Notes: a model not told the origin generated them from the sequence alone. Positions 17,110 to 25,756 are shown, counted from the first letter of the stretch. The stretch: 35,319 nucleotides of DNA from an uncultured Candidatus Saccharibacteria bacterium (GCA_947302975.1 CAMYXA010000008.1:1-35319), one strand, 5' to 3'. Numbers and translations are program-made.

Positions 17110-18515
17110 AAAAGAAGACACAAGTATCAGACGTAGACACCAGTCGCTATGACTTTTATTTTGACGAAGAACCAAAAGACATGTTAAAAAGCGGTGTCAC
17201 ACCAGAAATAATTGACGAGATTTCCAAAGAAAAGAATGATCCAGAGTGGATGCGGGAATTTCGCCAGAATGCACTAAGAATCTACAATGAGATGCCGACG
17301 GCAGATTGGTGGCCGCCTCTCGATGGACTCGACATGTCCGAAATCGTAACCTACATTCGCTCGAAAGTGCGCATGAAGAATAAGTGGGAGGATGTGCCGG
17401 AGAATATCAAGAACACGTTCGAGCGTCTCGGGATTCCGCAGGCGGAACGCGAATCGCTATCGGGCGTGGGAGCACAATATGACTCCGAGCTGGTTTATCA
17501 TAACATGCGCGAAGAAGCGAGAGCTGATGGCGTAGTTTATATGGATATCGAAGGAGCGATGCGCGATAAACGTTATGAAAAAATGATTCGAGATTATTTC
17601 ATGAAGCTCGTGCCGGTTGATGACCACAAGTTTGCGGCGCTTCATGCGGCAGTGTGGTCTGGTGGGTCGTTTGTCTATGTGCCAAAAGGAGTGCATGTTG
17701 AATATCCATTGCAGTCATATTTTAGACTTAATGCAATGGGCGCCGGACAATTTGAGCACACCTTGATTATTGTGGATGAAGACGCGTATCTACATTTTAT
17801 CGAGGGCTGCTCGGCGCCAAAGTATTATAAGGCCTCCCTTCATGCTGGATGTGTAGAAATCTATGTGAAAAAGAATGCCACAATGCGTTTTTCATCAATC
17901 GAAAACTGGTCTAAGAATATGTACAACCTAAACACCAAGCGCGCGATTGTTGAGGAAGGCGGAAAAATCGAGTGGATTTCTGGGTCTTTTGGTTCACATA
18001 CCTCTAGTCTTTATCCAATGAGTATTTTGAACGGCAAGGGTGCACGTGCTGAGTTTACCAGCATTTCGTTTGCAGGCGCGGGACAAAATCTCGACACTGG
18101 CGCAAAAATTATTCATGCCGCGCCGGACACATCGTCATACATGAACACACGCTCAATTTCAAAAAGTGGCGGGATTAATACTTTTCGCAGTATCGTAAAG
18201 GTAACGAAAAAGGCTCGCGGAAGTAAATCCTCCGTAAGCTGCGAGTCACTCATGCTTGATTCTCTTTCTAAGTCCAATACCATTCCAGTGATGGATGTTC
18301 AGACGAGTTTTGCCGACGTTGGCCACGAAGCCAAGATTGGCCGCATTGGCGACGATGAAATTTTCTATCTCACCTCGCGTGGACTTAGCGAAGAAGAGGC
18401 CAAGGCGCTGATTGTCCGCGGGTTCTGTGATGACGTTTCAAAGGAACTACCAATCGAATACGCGATGGAAATGAACAATTTGATTAGCATGGAAATGGAA
18501 GGGAGTATAGGATGA
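17106..18515 (+). CDS. sufB: SufB, Fe-S cluster scaffold subunit
   Basis: Core of the SufBCD scaffold on which clusters are assembled. The length of 469 is usual. Typical SufB features: the N-terminal PEWMREFRQNALRIYNEMP region, the beta-helix core with SIENWSKNMYNLNTKRAIVE and SGSFGSHTSSLYPMSILNGK, and a C-terminal SRGLSEEEAKALIVRGFCDD. Overlaps sufC and sufD by 4 bp each, so translation is coupled. Confidence 0.97.
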   Translation: MKKKTQVSDVDTSRYDFYFDEEPKDMLKSGVTPEIIDEISKEKNDPEWMREFRQNALRIYNEMPTADWWPPLDGLDMSEIVTYIRSKVRMKNKWEDVPENIKNTFERLGIPQAERESLSGVGAQYDSELVYHNMREEARADGVVYMDIEGAMRDKRYEKMIRDYFMKLVPVDDHKFAALHAAVWSGGSFVYVPKGVHVEYPLQSYFRLNAMGAGQFEHTLIIVDEDAYLHFIEGCSAPKYYKASLHAGCVEIYVKKNATMRFSSIENWSKNMYNLNTKRAIVEEGGKIEWISGSFGSHTSSLYPMSILNGKGARAEFTSISFAGAGQNLDTGAKIIHAAPDTSSYMNTRSISKSGGINTFRSIVKVTKKARGSKSSVSCESLMLDSLSKSNTIPVMDVQTSFADVGHEAKIGRIGDDEIFYLTSRGLSEEEAKALIVRGFCDDVSKELPIEYAMEMNNLISMEMEGSIG

Positions 18516-19519
18516 AAATTAACCATCTTTCTGTTCCGACTTGGGATAAATGTAGTGTAAATGAAGTCGAAGTTCCGCTCGGTAGCGTGTTGCCGTTTGA
18601 ACCGACTGCAGATTTGCCATCCGGAGTTTTGGCTGAAGTTTCTAATGAGCCTTGCAAGATTTCGACTGGTTGTGGCGAAGAATTTTCTCACGCACTTCAA
18701 AACTTACCAAAGCAAGTTTTCACGGTTTCTAAAAAATGCTCCTCAGCGCTTCGTTTGGATTTCGATTTCAAGAAATCTACCAGCGGTTCCAGGATTCAGA
18801 TTCATACCCTGCCAAATTCTGAGCTTGAAGTTGTGATGAACTATTCTTCTTCGGATTCCGGGACTGGCGCGGTACAGATTGAGATTATGGCAGATGATAA
18901 TTCAAGGATTAATCTCGTGCAAGTCGTTGATGCTGGGAAGAATTCTATGCTCATTAATGATATTGGCATGACGATTTCCACAAATGCCAAAGTCACGCTC
19001 ACGCAGGTATACCTTAACGGCGCGAAGATGTACGGCGGGGCCCACGCGGAACTTCTCGGCGAGGGCGCGAAGTTTGACTGTAATACCGGTTATAACCTTA
19101 AAGATTCGCAGCTACTTGATCTGAATCTCGTCGCGATTCACCGCGGCAAAAAGTCCGTGAGCGACATCAAGGTTCGCGGAACATTGTCCGATAAATCTGA
19201 AAAAATCTATCGCGGGACGATTGATTTTAAGACCGGTGCGTCCGGCTCAAAAGGTGCTGAAAGCGAGGAAGCCCTACTCCTTGATGAAACAGTAGCTAGC
19301 AAAACAGTTCCACTCATTCTCTGTACGGAAGATGACGTTGAGGGTGCGCACGGAGCGTCGATTGGACGACTAGACGAGAAGGTTGAATATTACCTAAAAT
19401 CACGCGGCCTTAGCGAAAAACAGATTCGCAAGTTAATGGCGAAAGCCAAGATTGAGGCGACGATCAAAAATGTGCGTGATAAAATGGCATTAGATAGGAT
19501 TCGGGAGCTGATTAAGTAA
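18512..19519 (+). CDS. sufD: SufD, Fe-S cluster scaffold subunit
   Basis: Partner of SufB in the scaffold. A 335-residue beta-helix protein with the SufBD C-terminal signature: LLLDETVASKTVPLILCTED followed by HGASIGRLDEKVEYYLKSRG and LSEKQIRKLM. The N-terminal half is shorter and more diverged than in proteobacterial SufD. Its TAA shares a base with the ATG of the next gene (TAATG). Confidence 0.93.
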   Translation: MKINHLSVPTWDKCSVNEVEVPLGSVLPFEPTADLPSGVLAEVSNEPCKISTGCGEEFSHALQNLPKQVFTVSKKCSSALRLDFDFKKSTSGSRIQIHTLPNSELEVVMNYSSSDSGTGAVQIEIMADDNSRINLVQVVDAGKNSMLINDIGMTISTNAKVTLTQVYLNGAKMYGGAHAELLGEGAKFDCNTGYNLKDSQLLDLNLVAIHRGKKSVSDIKVRGTLSDKSEKIYRGTIDFKTGASGSKGAESEEALLLDETVASKTVPLILCTEDDVEGAHGASIGRLDEKVEYYLKSRGLSEKQIRKLMAKAKIEATIKNVRDKMALDRIRELIK

Positions 19520-21108
19520 TGTTTCCATTCAAAGAAAAATATCCGGAGCTTCATTATTTAGATAATGCCGCAACAACCGAAAAGCCGGAGGCGGTTATTC
19601 TTGCGATGGATCAATTTTATCGCGAGAAAAATGCCAACCCGCTCCGAGGAATTTATCAGCTCAGCATTGATGCTACCGCCGAATTTGAGGCGGCGCGCGT
19701 TGCCGTGCGAGATTTTGTAAACGCTAAGGAGGCTGCCGAAATAATCTTTACGAAGAGCGCAACCGAGAGTCTAAATCTCGTGGCGTTTTCGTATGGCTCG
19801 ATGCTAGAACCTGGCGACGAAATTTTGATTGCGATCACGGAGCATCATAGCAATTTCCTGCCGTGGCAAAGACTCGCGAAAGATAAAAGCTTGAACTTGA
19901 ATTTTATATATTGCAACAAAGATGGTTCGATCAGTCCCGAGATGCTTCGCGAGAAACTGACACCGAGGACAAAACTTTTTGCCGTCACGCAAGTATCGAA
20001 CGTGCTCGGCATGGTTTATGACATAAAAAAGTTTGCTGAGATTTGCCATGAAAATGGGACGGTGATTGTTTGCGACGCGGCGCAAAGCGTGGCGCACATG
20101 CCGATTGATGTCCAGGATCTCGATGTAGATTTCTTGGCATTTTCGGGACACAAGATGTATGGCCCGACCGGAATTGGCGTACTTTTTGGAAAGCGCGAGC
20201 TGCTAGAAAAAATGCCACCATTTCTTCTTGGTGGCGGAATGGTGGATTTTGTGAGCGAGGCTGATGCACATTTTTCACCGCTTCCGCAAAAGTTTGAAGC
20301 TGGAACGGTTGATGCGGCAGCTGCCGTGGGTTTGCATTCTGCTATAGATTTTATTCGCGAGACTGGTTTTTCTAAAATCATGGAGCACGAAAAAGATTTA
20401 ACCAAGCTTCTTCTTGATGAGTTATCAAAAATCCCACAAATAAAAATTTTGGGGTCGAAGAATCCGGACGAGCATCTTGGTATTGTTTCGTTTAATGTTT
20501 CCGGCGTGCATCCACATGATGTTGCGTCGTTTCTTGATTCGAAAAATATTGCCGTGCGAGCCGGACATCATTGTGCGCAACCACTAATTAATTTTCTTGG
20601 CGAAAATTCTGCCGTGAGGATTAGCATTGGCATTTACAACACAAAAGGTGATATAATGAGTCTCGCCGCAGCGCTAGGAGAGCTTCCGAAAACAGATTAT
20701 GACGAAGTTTTAAATGAGCACAATCTGTTCCCGGCTCATAAGCACGAACTTCCTTCGGCAAATTTCGATAAGGAAGGCATCAATCCATCATGTGGAGATG
20801 ATATTACTCTTCATCTCAAAATCGAGGATGGGGTGATTCGTGATGGAAGTTTCACTGGCAATGGGTGTGCAATTTCGCAAGCTTCGACTGATATTATGCT
20901 TGATCTCGTGATTGGAAAACCGGTTGATGAAGCAAAAAAGCTTGCGGGCTTGTTCATTAAAATGATTAATAACAATATTAATAATGACGAACTTAGTTTG
21001 CTAAAAGATGCGGCTGCACTCGAAAACATTTCGAAGATGCCGGCGCGTGCAAAGTGCGCAACACTAAGTTGGCATACCATGGAGGATATATGTCAGAAAC
21101 AAAACTAA
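19519..21108 (+). CDS. SufS-SufU fusion: cysteine desulfurase joined to its sulfur acceptor
   Basis: Residues 1 to about 395 are a complete class-V PLP cysteine desulfurase: YLDNAATTEKPEAVI at the start, the PLP lysine K212 in AFSGHKMYGPTG, and the catalytic cysteine C352 in RAGHHCAQPL. Residues about 400-529 are a complete SufU: NPSCGDD (C425, D427), GNGCAISQAST (C450) and RAKCATLSW (C513), the expected zinc-ligand and acceptor set, with 25 residues between the first two cysteines as in Bacillus SufU. SufS and SufU are usually separate proteins, and in that system sulfur passes from the SufS persulfide to SufU. The fusion joins both steps in one chain at 1:1 ratio. No stop or frameshift lies between the parts. 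Confidence 0.95.
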   Translation: MFPFKEKYPELHYLDNAATTEKPEAVILAMDQFYREKNANPLRGIYQLSIDATAEFEAARVAVRDFVNAKEAAEIIFTKSATESLNLVAFSYGSMLEPGDEILIAITEHHSNFLPWQRLAKDKSLNLNFIYCNKDGSISPEMLREKLTPRTKLFAVTQVSNVLGMVYDIKKFAEICHENGTVIVCDAAQSVAHMPIDVQDLDVDFLAFSGHKMYGPTGIGVLFGKRELLEKMPPFLLGGGMVDFVSEADAHFSPLPQKFEAGTVDAAAAVGLHSAIDFIRETGFSKIMEHEKDLTKLLLDELSKIPQIKILGSKNPDEHLGIVSFNVSGVHPHDVASFLDSKNIAVRAGHHCAQPLINFLGENSAVRISIGIYNTKGDIMSLAAALGELPKTDYDEVLNEHNLFPAHKHELPSANFDKEGINPSCGDDITLHLKIEDGVIRDGSFTGNGCAISQASTDIMLDLVIGKPVDEAKKLAGLFIKMINNNINNDELSLLKDAAALENISKMPARAKCATLSWHTMEDICQKQN

Positions 21109-22424
21109 AATATTTTGGCACCGACGGCATTCGTCGCGAGGCTGGATTTTTCACGCCAGCCTTTTTGCAAAAGGTTGCAAAAGGTCTCGTGAATTACGGC
21201 GGCGAGAATATTAAGGTCCTCCTTGGTGGCGACACGCGTGAATCTTCCGAGGAAATCATTCAGAATCTTTCCGAGGCATTTGAAACACTTGGCGTCGAAT
21301 ATGGAACGGTAGGCGTTTTGCCAACTCCAGCCATCGACTACGCATTTTATGAAATGGGATTTGATTTTGCGATCGATGTGACCGCTTCACACAACCCATA
21401 CACCGACAACGGTCTGAAATTCTTTGAACGCGGGAAAAACTGTGGCGAGTCAATTTCCGAGGCAGGCTGCCTTGCGCTTGAAAATGCAATTGAAAATGAG
21501 CACGAGTTCGAGGCCGTAGCCACTTCCCTTCGCGAAGACTTGCACGACGAGGCCGTTTCGCTTTATCGCGAACATCTTTTGGATTACATTAACCGTCAAG
21601 ATTTGTCTGGACTTAAAATTGCTATGGACTGCGCCGATGGTGCAACGAGTGTCATCAATAAAACTGCGCTCGAATCACTTGGCGCTGAAGTTACGCTCAT
21701 TCATGCCGATTCAAGTTATGGAAAAAACATTAACGATGGTTGCGGCAGTACTCATATTGAAGCTTTGACTGAGCTTGTTAAAAATGGCGACTTCAATTTT
21801 GGCATCGCTTTTGATGGCGATGGTGACCGCGCATTACTCGTTGATGCCGGGGGAAATCTTATTGATGGTGACCAAGTGATCGTGATTGTTGCCGAGGCGC
21901 TTAAACTCAAATCTGTCGTCGTGACTGTTTCTTGCAACCAAGGTATTTTGAACTGGGCTAAGGATAACAATATCGATATTGAGGTTACGCCAGTTGGGAA
22001 CCATCACGTTTATGCCGCGATGCACGAGAAAGGTGCGTTGGTTGGCGGCGAGCAAAATGGCCATATCCATCTTCCAAATGAAACCTGCAGCGACGGTTTA
22101 CTCGTTTCGATGATGATTGCGAAGATTATGAAGGATAGCGGGCTAAGCCTAAAAGAACTCGCATCTTCCATGACGAAACTTCCCCAAGCCGAAACTAAGA
22201 TTAGCGCCGATCCAGGTCAAAAGGAATTGTTAAAGTCTTCCGATGAGGTGAAAAAGATTTTGATTAAATATGATGCTGAGTTCAAGAACTTTGGTGGCAG
22301 AATTTTGGTTCGTCCAAGCGGCACCGAAAACATTGTGCGTATTGTGGTTTGGGGTGAGAATCTAGAAAAAATCACTGAGCTCATGAATGGGCTTGCGTCT
22401 GAGCTCGAAAAAGCCATCGCCTAA
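21090..22424 (+). CDS. glmM: Phosphoglucosamine mutase
   Basis: Interconverts glucosamine-6-phosphate and glucosamine-1-phosphate for peptidoglycan precursor synthesis. The ATG at 21090 is chosen over an in-frame upstream start at 21054 because GGAGG lies just before it and the protein then begins MSETKLKYFGTDGIRREAG, the family start. The phosphoserine loop is TASHNP (S100), the metal loop is FDGDGDRAL, the sugar loop has GGEQNGH, and the C-terminal phosphate site is RPSGTENIVRI. It has 444 residues. It overlaps the SufSU gene by 19 bp, so it is read from the suf transcript. Other hexose-phosphate mutases are possible but the FGTDGIR start favours GlmM. Confidence 0.93.
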   Translation: MSETKLKYFGTDGIRREAGFFTPAFLQKVAKGLVNYGGENIKVLLGGDTRESSEEIIQNLSEAFETLGVEYGTVGVLPTPAIDYAFYEMGFDFAIDVTASHNPYTDNGLKFFERGKNCGESISEAGCLALENAIENEHEFEAVATSLREDLHDEAVSLYREHLLDYINRQDLSGLKIAMDCADGATSVINKTALESLGAEVTLIHADSSYGKNINDGCGSTHIEALTELVKNGDFNFGIAFDGDGDRALLVDAGGNLIDGDQVIVIVAEALKLKSVVVTVSCNQGILNWAKDNNIDIEVTPVGNHHVYAAMHEKGALVGGEQNGHIHLPNETCSDGLLVSMMIAKIMKDSGLSLKELASSMTKLPQAETKISADPGQKELLKSSDEVKKILIKYDAEFKNFGGRILVRPSGTENIVRIVVWGENLEKITELMNGLASELEKAIA

Positions 22425-22436
22425 ATTACTGGGGGG

Positions 22437-22464
22437 TTGAATTTCTTTGCTCGTCCGCTAAGAT
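22437..22464 (+). promoter_or_regulatory. Leaderless promoter of the ComEC-like gene
   Basis: TTGAAT (22437-22442), 16-nt spacer, TAAGAT (22459-22464), then exactly 6 nt to the GTG at 22471. There is no Shine-Dalgarno. Same -10-to-start distance as pilB, the pilin-like gene and ruvB. Confidence 0.65.
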
Positions 22465-22470
22465 TTTGGC

Positions 22471-23637
22471 GTGCGCAAATTCATTCATAGCTCATACTTT
22501 TTCGTCGCGTTCATTGTTGGCGTGATTGTTGGAATTTTTCTAGTCGTGATTTTTCGTTGGAACTTTTTTGCTTCGCCATTTTGGATTGTTCCGGCCTTGA
22601 TGCTGTTTTCTTATTCTTTAATTTACCCTGCTCGCGGACTTATCATAGTTTCGTTTCTTGCCGGGATGATTGTTGGGTTTGTGCGCGCGGTACCCTCGCT
22701 TTCTTCTGGGCCAGCCGAGTTTGAGCAGTGGAGTTGGCTAATGAATATTCAAGAATGGTTTCGAGCGAGGATTTTTAAAATGATTCCAGAACCAAATTCG
22801 AATCTTGGAGAAGCGTATCTTTTAGGCGTTAAGGATAGCCTGCCGAACGATTTAGTCCAGGCACTTCGGACGATCGGGCTTTCACATATCGTAGTGGCGA
22901 GCGGAACGCATCTTTCGATTTTGACCGGAGCCGTGAAAAAGGTTTTTGGAAAGATTTCACGGTTTGCTGGACTTTTATATTCCTTGCTTTTCATCCTGCT
23001 TTTTGTCGTGATGATTGGCTGGACGCCGTCGATTCTTCGCGCCGGGATCGTTTCGGCTCTGTCGACACCAGCGTGGTTTGTCGGACGAAAATTTTCGGCA
23101 TGGCGAATCGTATTAATTGCAATGGCAATAACTTTGCTATTTGATCCGACGTTTGTTACGAACATGGGTTGGCAGTTATCGTTCGCTTCGTTTGGTGGGA
23201 TCATGATTCTTGCACCAAAGGTGACGAAGTTTTTCTATGGCGACAAGAAGCCGAATTTTGTCGCAAAGTCCATCATCACCTCCTCGGTCGCTACGATTGT
23301 TACGCTCCCGATTACGATTTTTTATTTTGGGTCGTTTTCGCTTATAACGATTCTTGCCAACCTAATTATTTTGCCGACGCTACCTTTTGCGATTGGACTT
23401 CTTTTTATGACTGGGATCCTGGCCGACATTCCCGGGATTGGCGTGACGATTGCATTCGTTACGACTCGCTTGCTCGATTTTCATATTTTGATCGTGAATT
23501 TTTTGGCTAGCCAGAAATATTTTCTTGTTGAAGTGCCAAAAAGGAATGGGTGGGTGTTTTTAATATACGTTCCAATCGTTTTGTTATTTTTTATTCAGAT
23601 TGTTTCTCACAGAAAGCGCCAACATCTACTGCACTAG
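22471..23637 (+). CDS. comEC: ComEC/Rec2-type DNA uptake channel, competence domain only
   Basis: Predicted inner-membrane channel for single-stranded DNA during transformation. The competence-domain core is visible in SLPNDLVQALRTIGLSHIVV followed by ASGTHLSIL near 145-155, then GWTPSILRAGIVSAL and a row of hydrophobic helices, about ten in total. At 388 residues it is about half the usual length: the C-terminal metallo-beta-lactamase domain is missing and the N-terminal OB-fold region (DUF4131) is not evident. The GTG start at 22471 is supported by the promoter 6 nt upstream. Confidence 0.88.
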   Translation: MRKFIHSSYFFVAFIVGVIVGIFLVVIFRWNFFASPFWIVPALMLFSYSLIYPARGLIIVSFLAGMIVGFVRAVPSLSSGPAEFEQWSWLMNIQEWFRARIFKMIPEPNSNLGEAYLLGVKDSLPNDLVQALRTIGLSHIVVASGTHLSILTGAVKKVFGKISRFAGLLYSLLFILLFVVMIGWTPSILRAGIVSALSTPAWFVGRKFSAWRIVLIAMAITLLFDPTFVTNMGWQLSFASFGGIMILAPKVTKFFYGDKKPNFVAKSIITSSVATIVTLPITIFYFGSFSLITILANLIILPTLPFAIGLLFMTGILADIPGIGVTIAFVTTRLLDFHILIVNFLASQKYFLVEVPKRNGWVFLIYVPIVLLFFIQIVSHRKRQHLLH

Positions 23638-23663
23638 CTCTCTTATTTTCTGCCAGTTTTCTG

Positions 23664-23692
23664 TTGGCTAATCTCCGGAAATATGTTAAAAT
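23664..23692 (+). promoter_or_regulatory. Promoter of yebC
   Basis: TTGGCT (23664-23669), 17-nt spacer, TAAAAT (23687-23692). A GGAGA ribosome site follows before the ATG at 23731. Confidence 0.65.
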
Positions 23693-23730
23693 AATTGTAA
23701 GTTTTTAATACATTTTTTGGAGAAAATAAT

Positions 23731-24432
23731 ATGTCAGGACATAGTAAGTGGGAGACCACAAAACGCCAGAAGGCCGTTGTCGACGCAAAGCGTGGTGCTT
23801 TGTTTACTAAGATTGGCAACCAGATCGCAATCGCGGCTCGCGCTGGCACCGACCCAGCCATGAACCCATCACTCGCAATGGTGCTTGAAAAAGCTCGCCT
23901 TGCCAACATGCCAAAGGCTAATATTGAGCGCGCAATCGCTCGCGTGGCCGATAAATCCGCTGCAGCACTCATCGAAGAAGTCTACGAAGCATACGGCCCA
24001 GGCGGGGTTGGTATCGTGATCGAAATCGCAACCGACAACAAAAACCGCACCATGCCAGAAGTTCGCCATACACTTGATAAAAATGGCGGCCGCATGGCTG
24101 ATCCGGGTTCCGTTATGTTCCAATTCTCCCGCAAAGGCGTGATTATGATTTCCGAGAAGGGCGAGGACGCTCTTATGTCCGCACTCGACGCTGGCGCCGA
24201 AGATGCGTCCGAAGAAGAAGACGGTATCGAAATCTTTACTGCCGCATCTGACCTCATGAAGGTGCGTGCTGCTCTTATTGAAGCAGGACTCACCGTTACC
24301 TCCGCCGAACTTAAATATGTTCCAAATAATTATGTTCCAGTCGAAGGCGATGATGCCGAGAAGCTCGAAAAACTGCTCGACGCCGTTGACGATTTGGACG
24401 ACGTGGTAGCTGTTTATACGAACGCAGAATAA
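23731..24432 (+). CDS. yebC: YebC/PmpR family protein
   Basis: The family includes DNA-binding regulators and, by more recent work, factors that help ribosomes through proline stretches. Begins MSGHSKWETTKRQKAVVDAK, the standard family opening, then LEKARLANMPKANIERAIAR, YGPGGVGIVIEIATDNKNRT and GSVMFQFSRKGVI. The length of 233 is normal. The stop is one base from the start of the CDF gene, so the two form an operon. Confidence 0.96.
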   Translation: MSGHSKWETTKRQKAVVDAKRGALFTKIGNQIAIAARAGTDPAMNPSLAMVLEKARLANMPKANIERAIARVADKSAAALIEEVYEAYGPGGVGIVIEIATDNKNRTMPEVRHTLDKNGGRMADPGSVMFQFSRKGVIMISEKGEDALMSALDAGAEDASEEEDGIEIFTAASDLMKVRAALIEAGLTVTSAELKYVPNNYVPVEGDDAEKLEKLLDAVDDLDDVVAVYTNAE

Positions 24433-24433
24433 A

Positions 24434-25528
24434 ATGAATCGTAGCAAAAGTATCGTCAAAATCAGTATTATCGGGATCATCGTTAATTTGATTTTGGTGG
24501 CTACAAAAGCGACCGTCGGTATCCTGAGTGGCTCCGTGGCCGTGGTGCTTGATGCGGTCAATAACTTTACTGACGCATTGTCGTCAATCGTGACGATCCT
24601 AGGTGTTTTCCTATCTCAAAAACGACCAGACAAAAAACACCCATTCGGCTATGGCCGTATTGAATATTTCTCTGCTCTTGTTGTTTCCCTCATTGTGCTT
24701 GCCGCTGGCGTGACCGCGATTAAAGAGTCGGTTGATAAAATTATTAACCCGGGTGACGCGGATTATTCCGTGGTTTCCCTTGTTATCATTGGCGCAACCG
24801 TGCTCGTGAAGCTTTTCTTTGGGCGCTTTGTTTTGAAGCGCGGCAAGGAACTTAATTCTAGTAGCCTGAAAGCTAGTGGAGTTGACGCAATTTCGGACGC
24901 GGCGCTTTCATCTTCGGTTCTTGTTGGCGCATTGATTAGCTTTATCTGGAATGTCAGCCTTGAAGGCTATATCGGCATCCTGATCTCCATCGTGATTATC
25001 AAAACGGCGATTGAGATTTTGCGCGATGCAATTAGCGACATTATCGGTTCCGGCGTTGATGCAGAGCTAATGAAGAAGGTCCAGAATCGTATCAAGAAAT
25101 TTGACGACGTGCAGGGTGTTTATGATTTGACACTCCATAATTATGGCCCAAACAAAATTATCGCAAGCGCGCATATCCAGATCGACGACGAGATGCGCAC
25201 GGGTGAGATTCATAATTTGTCCCGCAAGATTGAAACTGCAATTTATAACGAGTTCGGGATTATCCTAACGATTGGTGTTTATGCCGCGAATGAAGACGGC
25301 GAGTTCAAAGATATCAAAAATAGTATCGAGGAGATCCTGAAGGGATATGAGACGTTGAAACAGATGCACGGTTTTTATGTTGATGCCGAGAAGAAGGCAA
25401 TTTCGTTTGATTTGATCTTTGATTTCGAGGAGCGTAATGCCCGCGAGAAGATTGCAGAAATCAAAAAGAAAATTCACGAGGCTTATCCAAAATACAGCAT
25501 ATCCATTGTTCTCGACGCCGATATATGA
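24434..25528 (+). CDS. Cation diffusion facilitator (CDF) metal transporter
   Basis: Inner-membrane exporter of Zn2+, Fe2+, Mn2+ or a similar ion in exchange for protons. Six helices. The metal site is suggested by DAVNNFTDALSS in helix 2 and ASGVDAISDAALSS in helix 5, with HPFGYGRIEY after helix 2, all family signatures. The helix-2 site has D-N-D rather than the Zn-typical H/D arrangement, so the ion is uncertain. A cytoplasmic dimerisation domain (YDLTLHNYGPNKIIASAHIQ) follows, then an additional ferredoxin-like repeat of about 80 residues (KQMHGFYVDAEKKAISFDLI), making it longer (364) than minimal CDFs. Confidence 0.93.
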   Translation: MNRSKSIVKISIIGIIVNLILVATKATVGILSGSVAVVLDAVNNFTDALSSIVTILGVFLSQKRPDKKHPFGYGRIEYFSALVVSLIVLAAGVTAIKESVDKIINPGDADYSVVSLVIIGATVLVKLFFGRFVLKRGKELNSSSLKASGVDAISDAALSSSVLVGALISFIWNVSLEGYIGILISIVIIKTAIEILRDAISDIIGSGVDAELMKKVQNRIKKFDDVQGVYDLTLHNYGPNKIIASAHIQIDDEMRTGEIHNLSRKIETAIYNEFGIILTIGVYAANEDGEFKDIKNSIEEILKGYETLKQMHGFYVDAEKKAISFDLIFDFEERNAREKIAEIKKKIHEAYPKYSISIVLDADI

Positions 25529-25534
25529 TATAAT
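25529..25534 (+). promoter_or_regulatory. -10 box of tRNA-Ser
   Basis: TATAAT, preceded by TGA (extended -10, which doubles as the CDF stop codon), ends only 7 nt before the mature tRNA 5' end at 25542. The primary transcript may therefore start at or within a base of the mature end. Confidence 0.7.
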
Positions 25535-25541
25535 AATTCGT

Positions 25542-25628
25542 GGAAGGGTGGCCGAGTGGTTGATGGCACTGGTCTTGAAAACCAGCAAGTTAATAGCTTC
25601 GCAGGTTCGAATCCTGTCCCTTCCGCCA
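25542..25628 (+). tRNA. tRNA-Ser (UGA)
   Basis: Acceptor GGAAGGG/CCCTTCC with encoded GCCA, anticodon stem CTGGT/ACCAG with loop CTTGAAA (UGA), a long variable arm typical of serine tRNAs, T-loop TTCGAAT. Canonical G18G19 and C56. Followed immediately by an extended hairpin, a miniature tRNA-like copy of its own ends, and a terminator. Confidence 0.96.
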
Positions 25629-25667
25629 AAATAGGTGGACAAAAGCTTGCTTTTGTTTAGCTATTTT
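25628..25667 (+). other. Two-step hairpin directly after tRNA-Ser
   Basis: AAAATAG (25628-25634) pairs with CTATTTT (25661-25667). Inside an asymmetric-looking GTGG/TTAG internal loop, ACAAAAG pairs with CTTTTGT around CTTG. It begins at the last base of the tRNA CCA and lacks a T run, so it is unlikely to be the terminator; it may guide 3' processing. Confidence 0.65.
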
Positions 25668-25670
25668 GAA

Positions 25671-25706
25671 GGAAGGGCATGGATCCCTATCCTGTCCCTT
25701 CCGCCA
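25671..25706 (+). other. Miniature tRNA-Ser remnant (acceptor minihelix ending in GCCA)
   Basis: GGAAGGG (25671-25677) and CCCTTCC (25696-25702) reproduce both strands of the tRNA-Ser acceptor stem, followed by GCCA. The 18 nt from 25689 to 25706 are identical to the tRNA's own 3' end (25611-25628). Between the strands only 18 nt remain, containing a GGAT/ATCC mini-hairpin. It looks like a tRNA-Ser copy with a large internal deletion, lying in the same predicted transcript as the real tRNA. Confidence 0.85.
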
Positions 25707-25718
25707 GGAGGAAATAAA

Positions 25719-25750
25719 AAAGGACCCGAAATCGGGTCCTTTATTTTGTT
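25719..25750. terminator. Bidirectional terminator after the tRNA-Ser locus
   Basis: A 10-bp stem (AAAGGACCCG with CGGGTCCTTT, loop AAAT) with T runs on both strands. It ends the tRNA-Ser transcript and, on the minus strand, the 25757-26347 gene. Confidence 0.9.
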
Positions 25751-25756
25751 CTCTGC

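Noticed and set aside
25671-25706. A second complete tRNA-Ser gene
   Set aside because: Only the acceptor strands and the 3' end are present; there is no D-arm, anticodon or variable arm.
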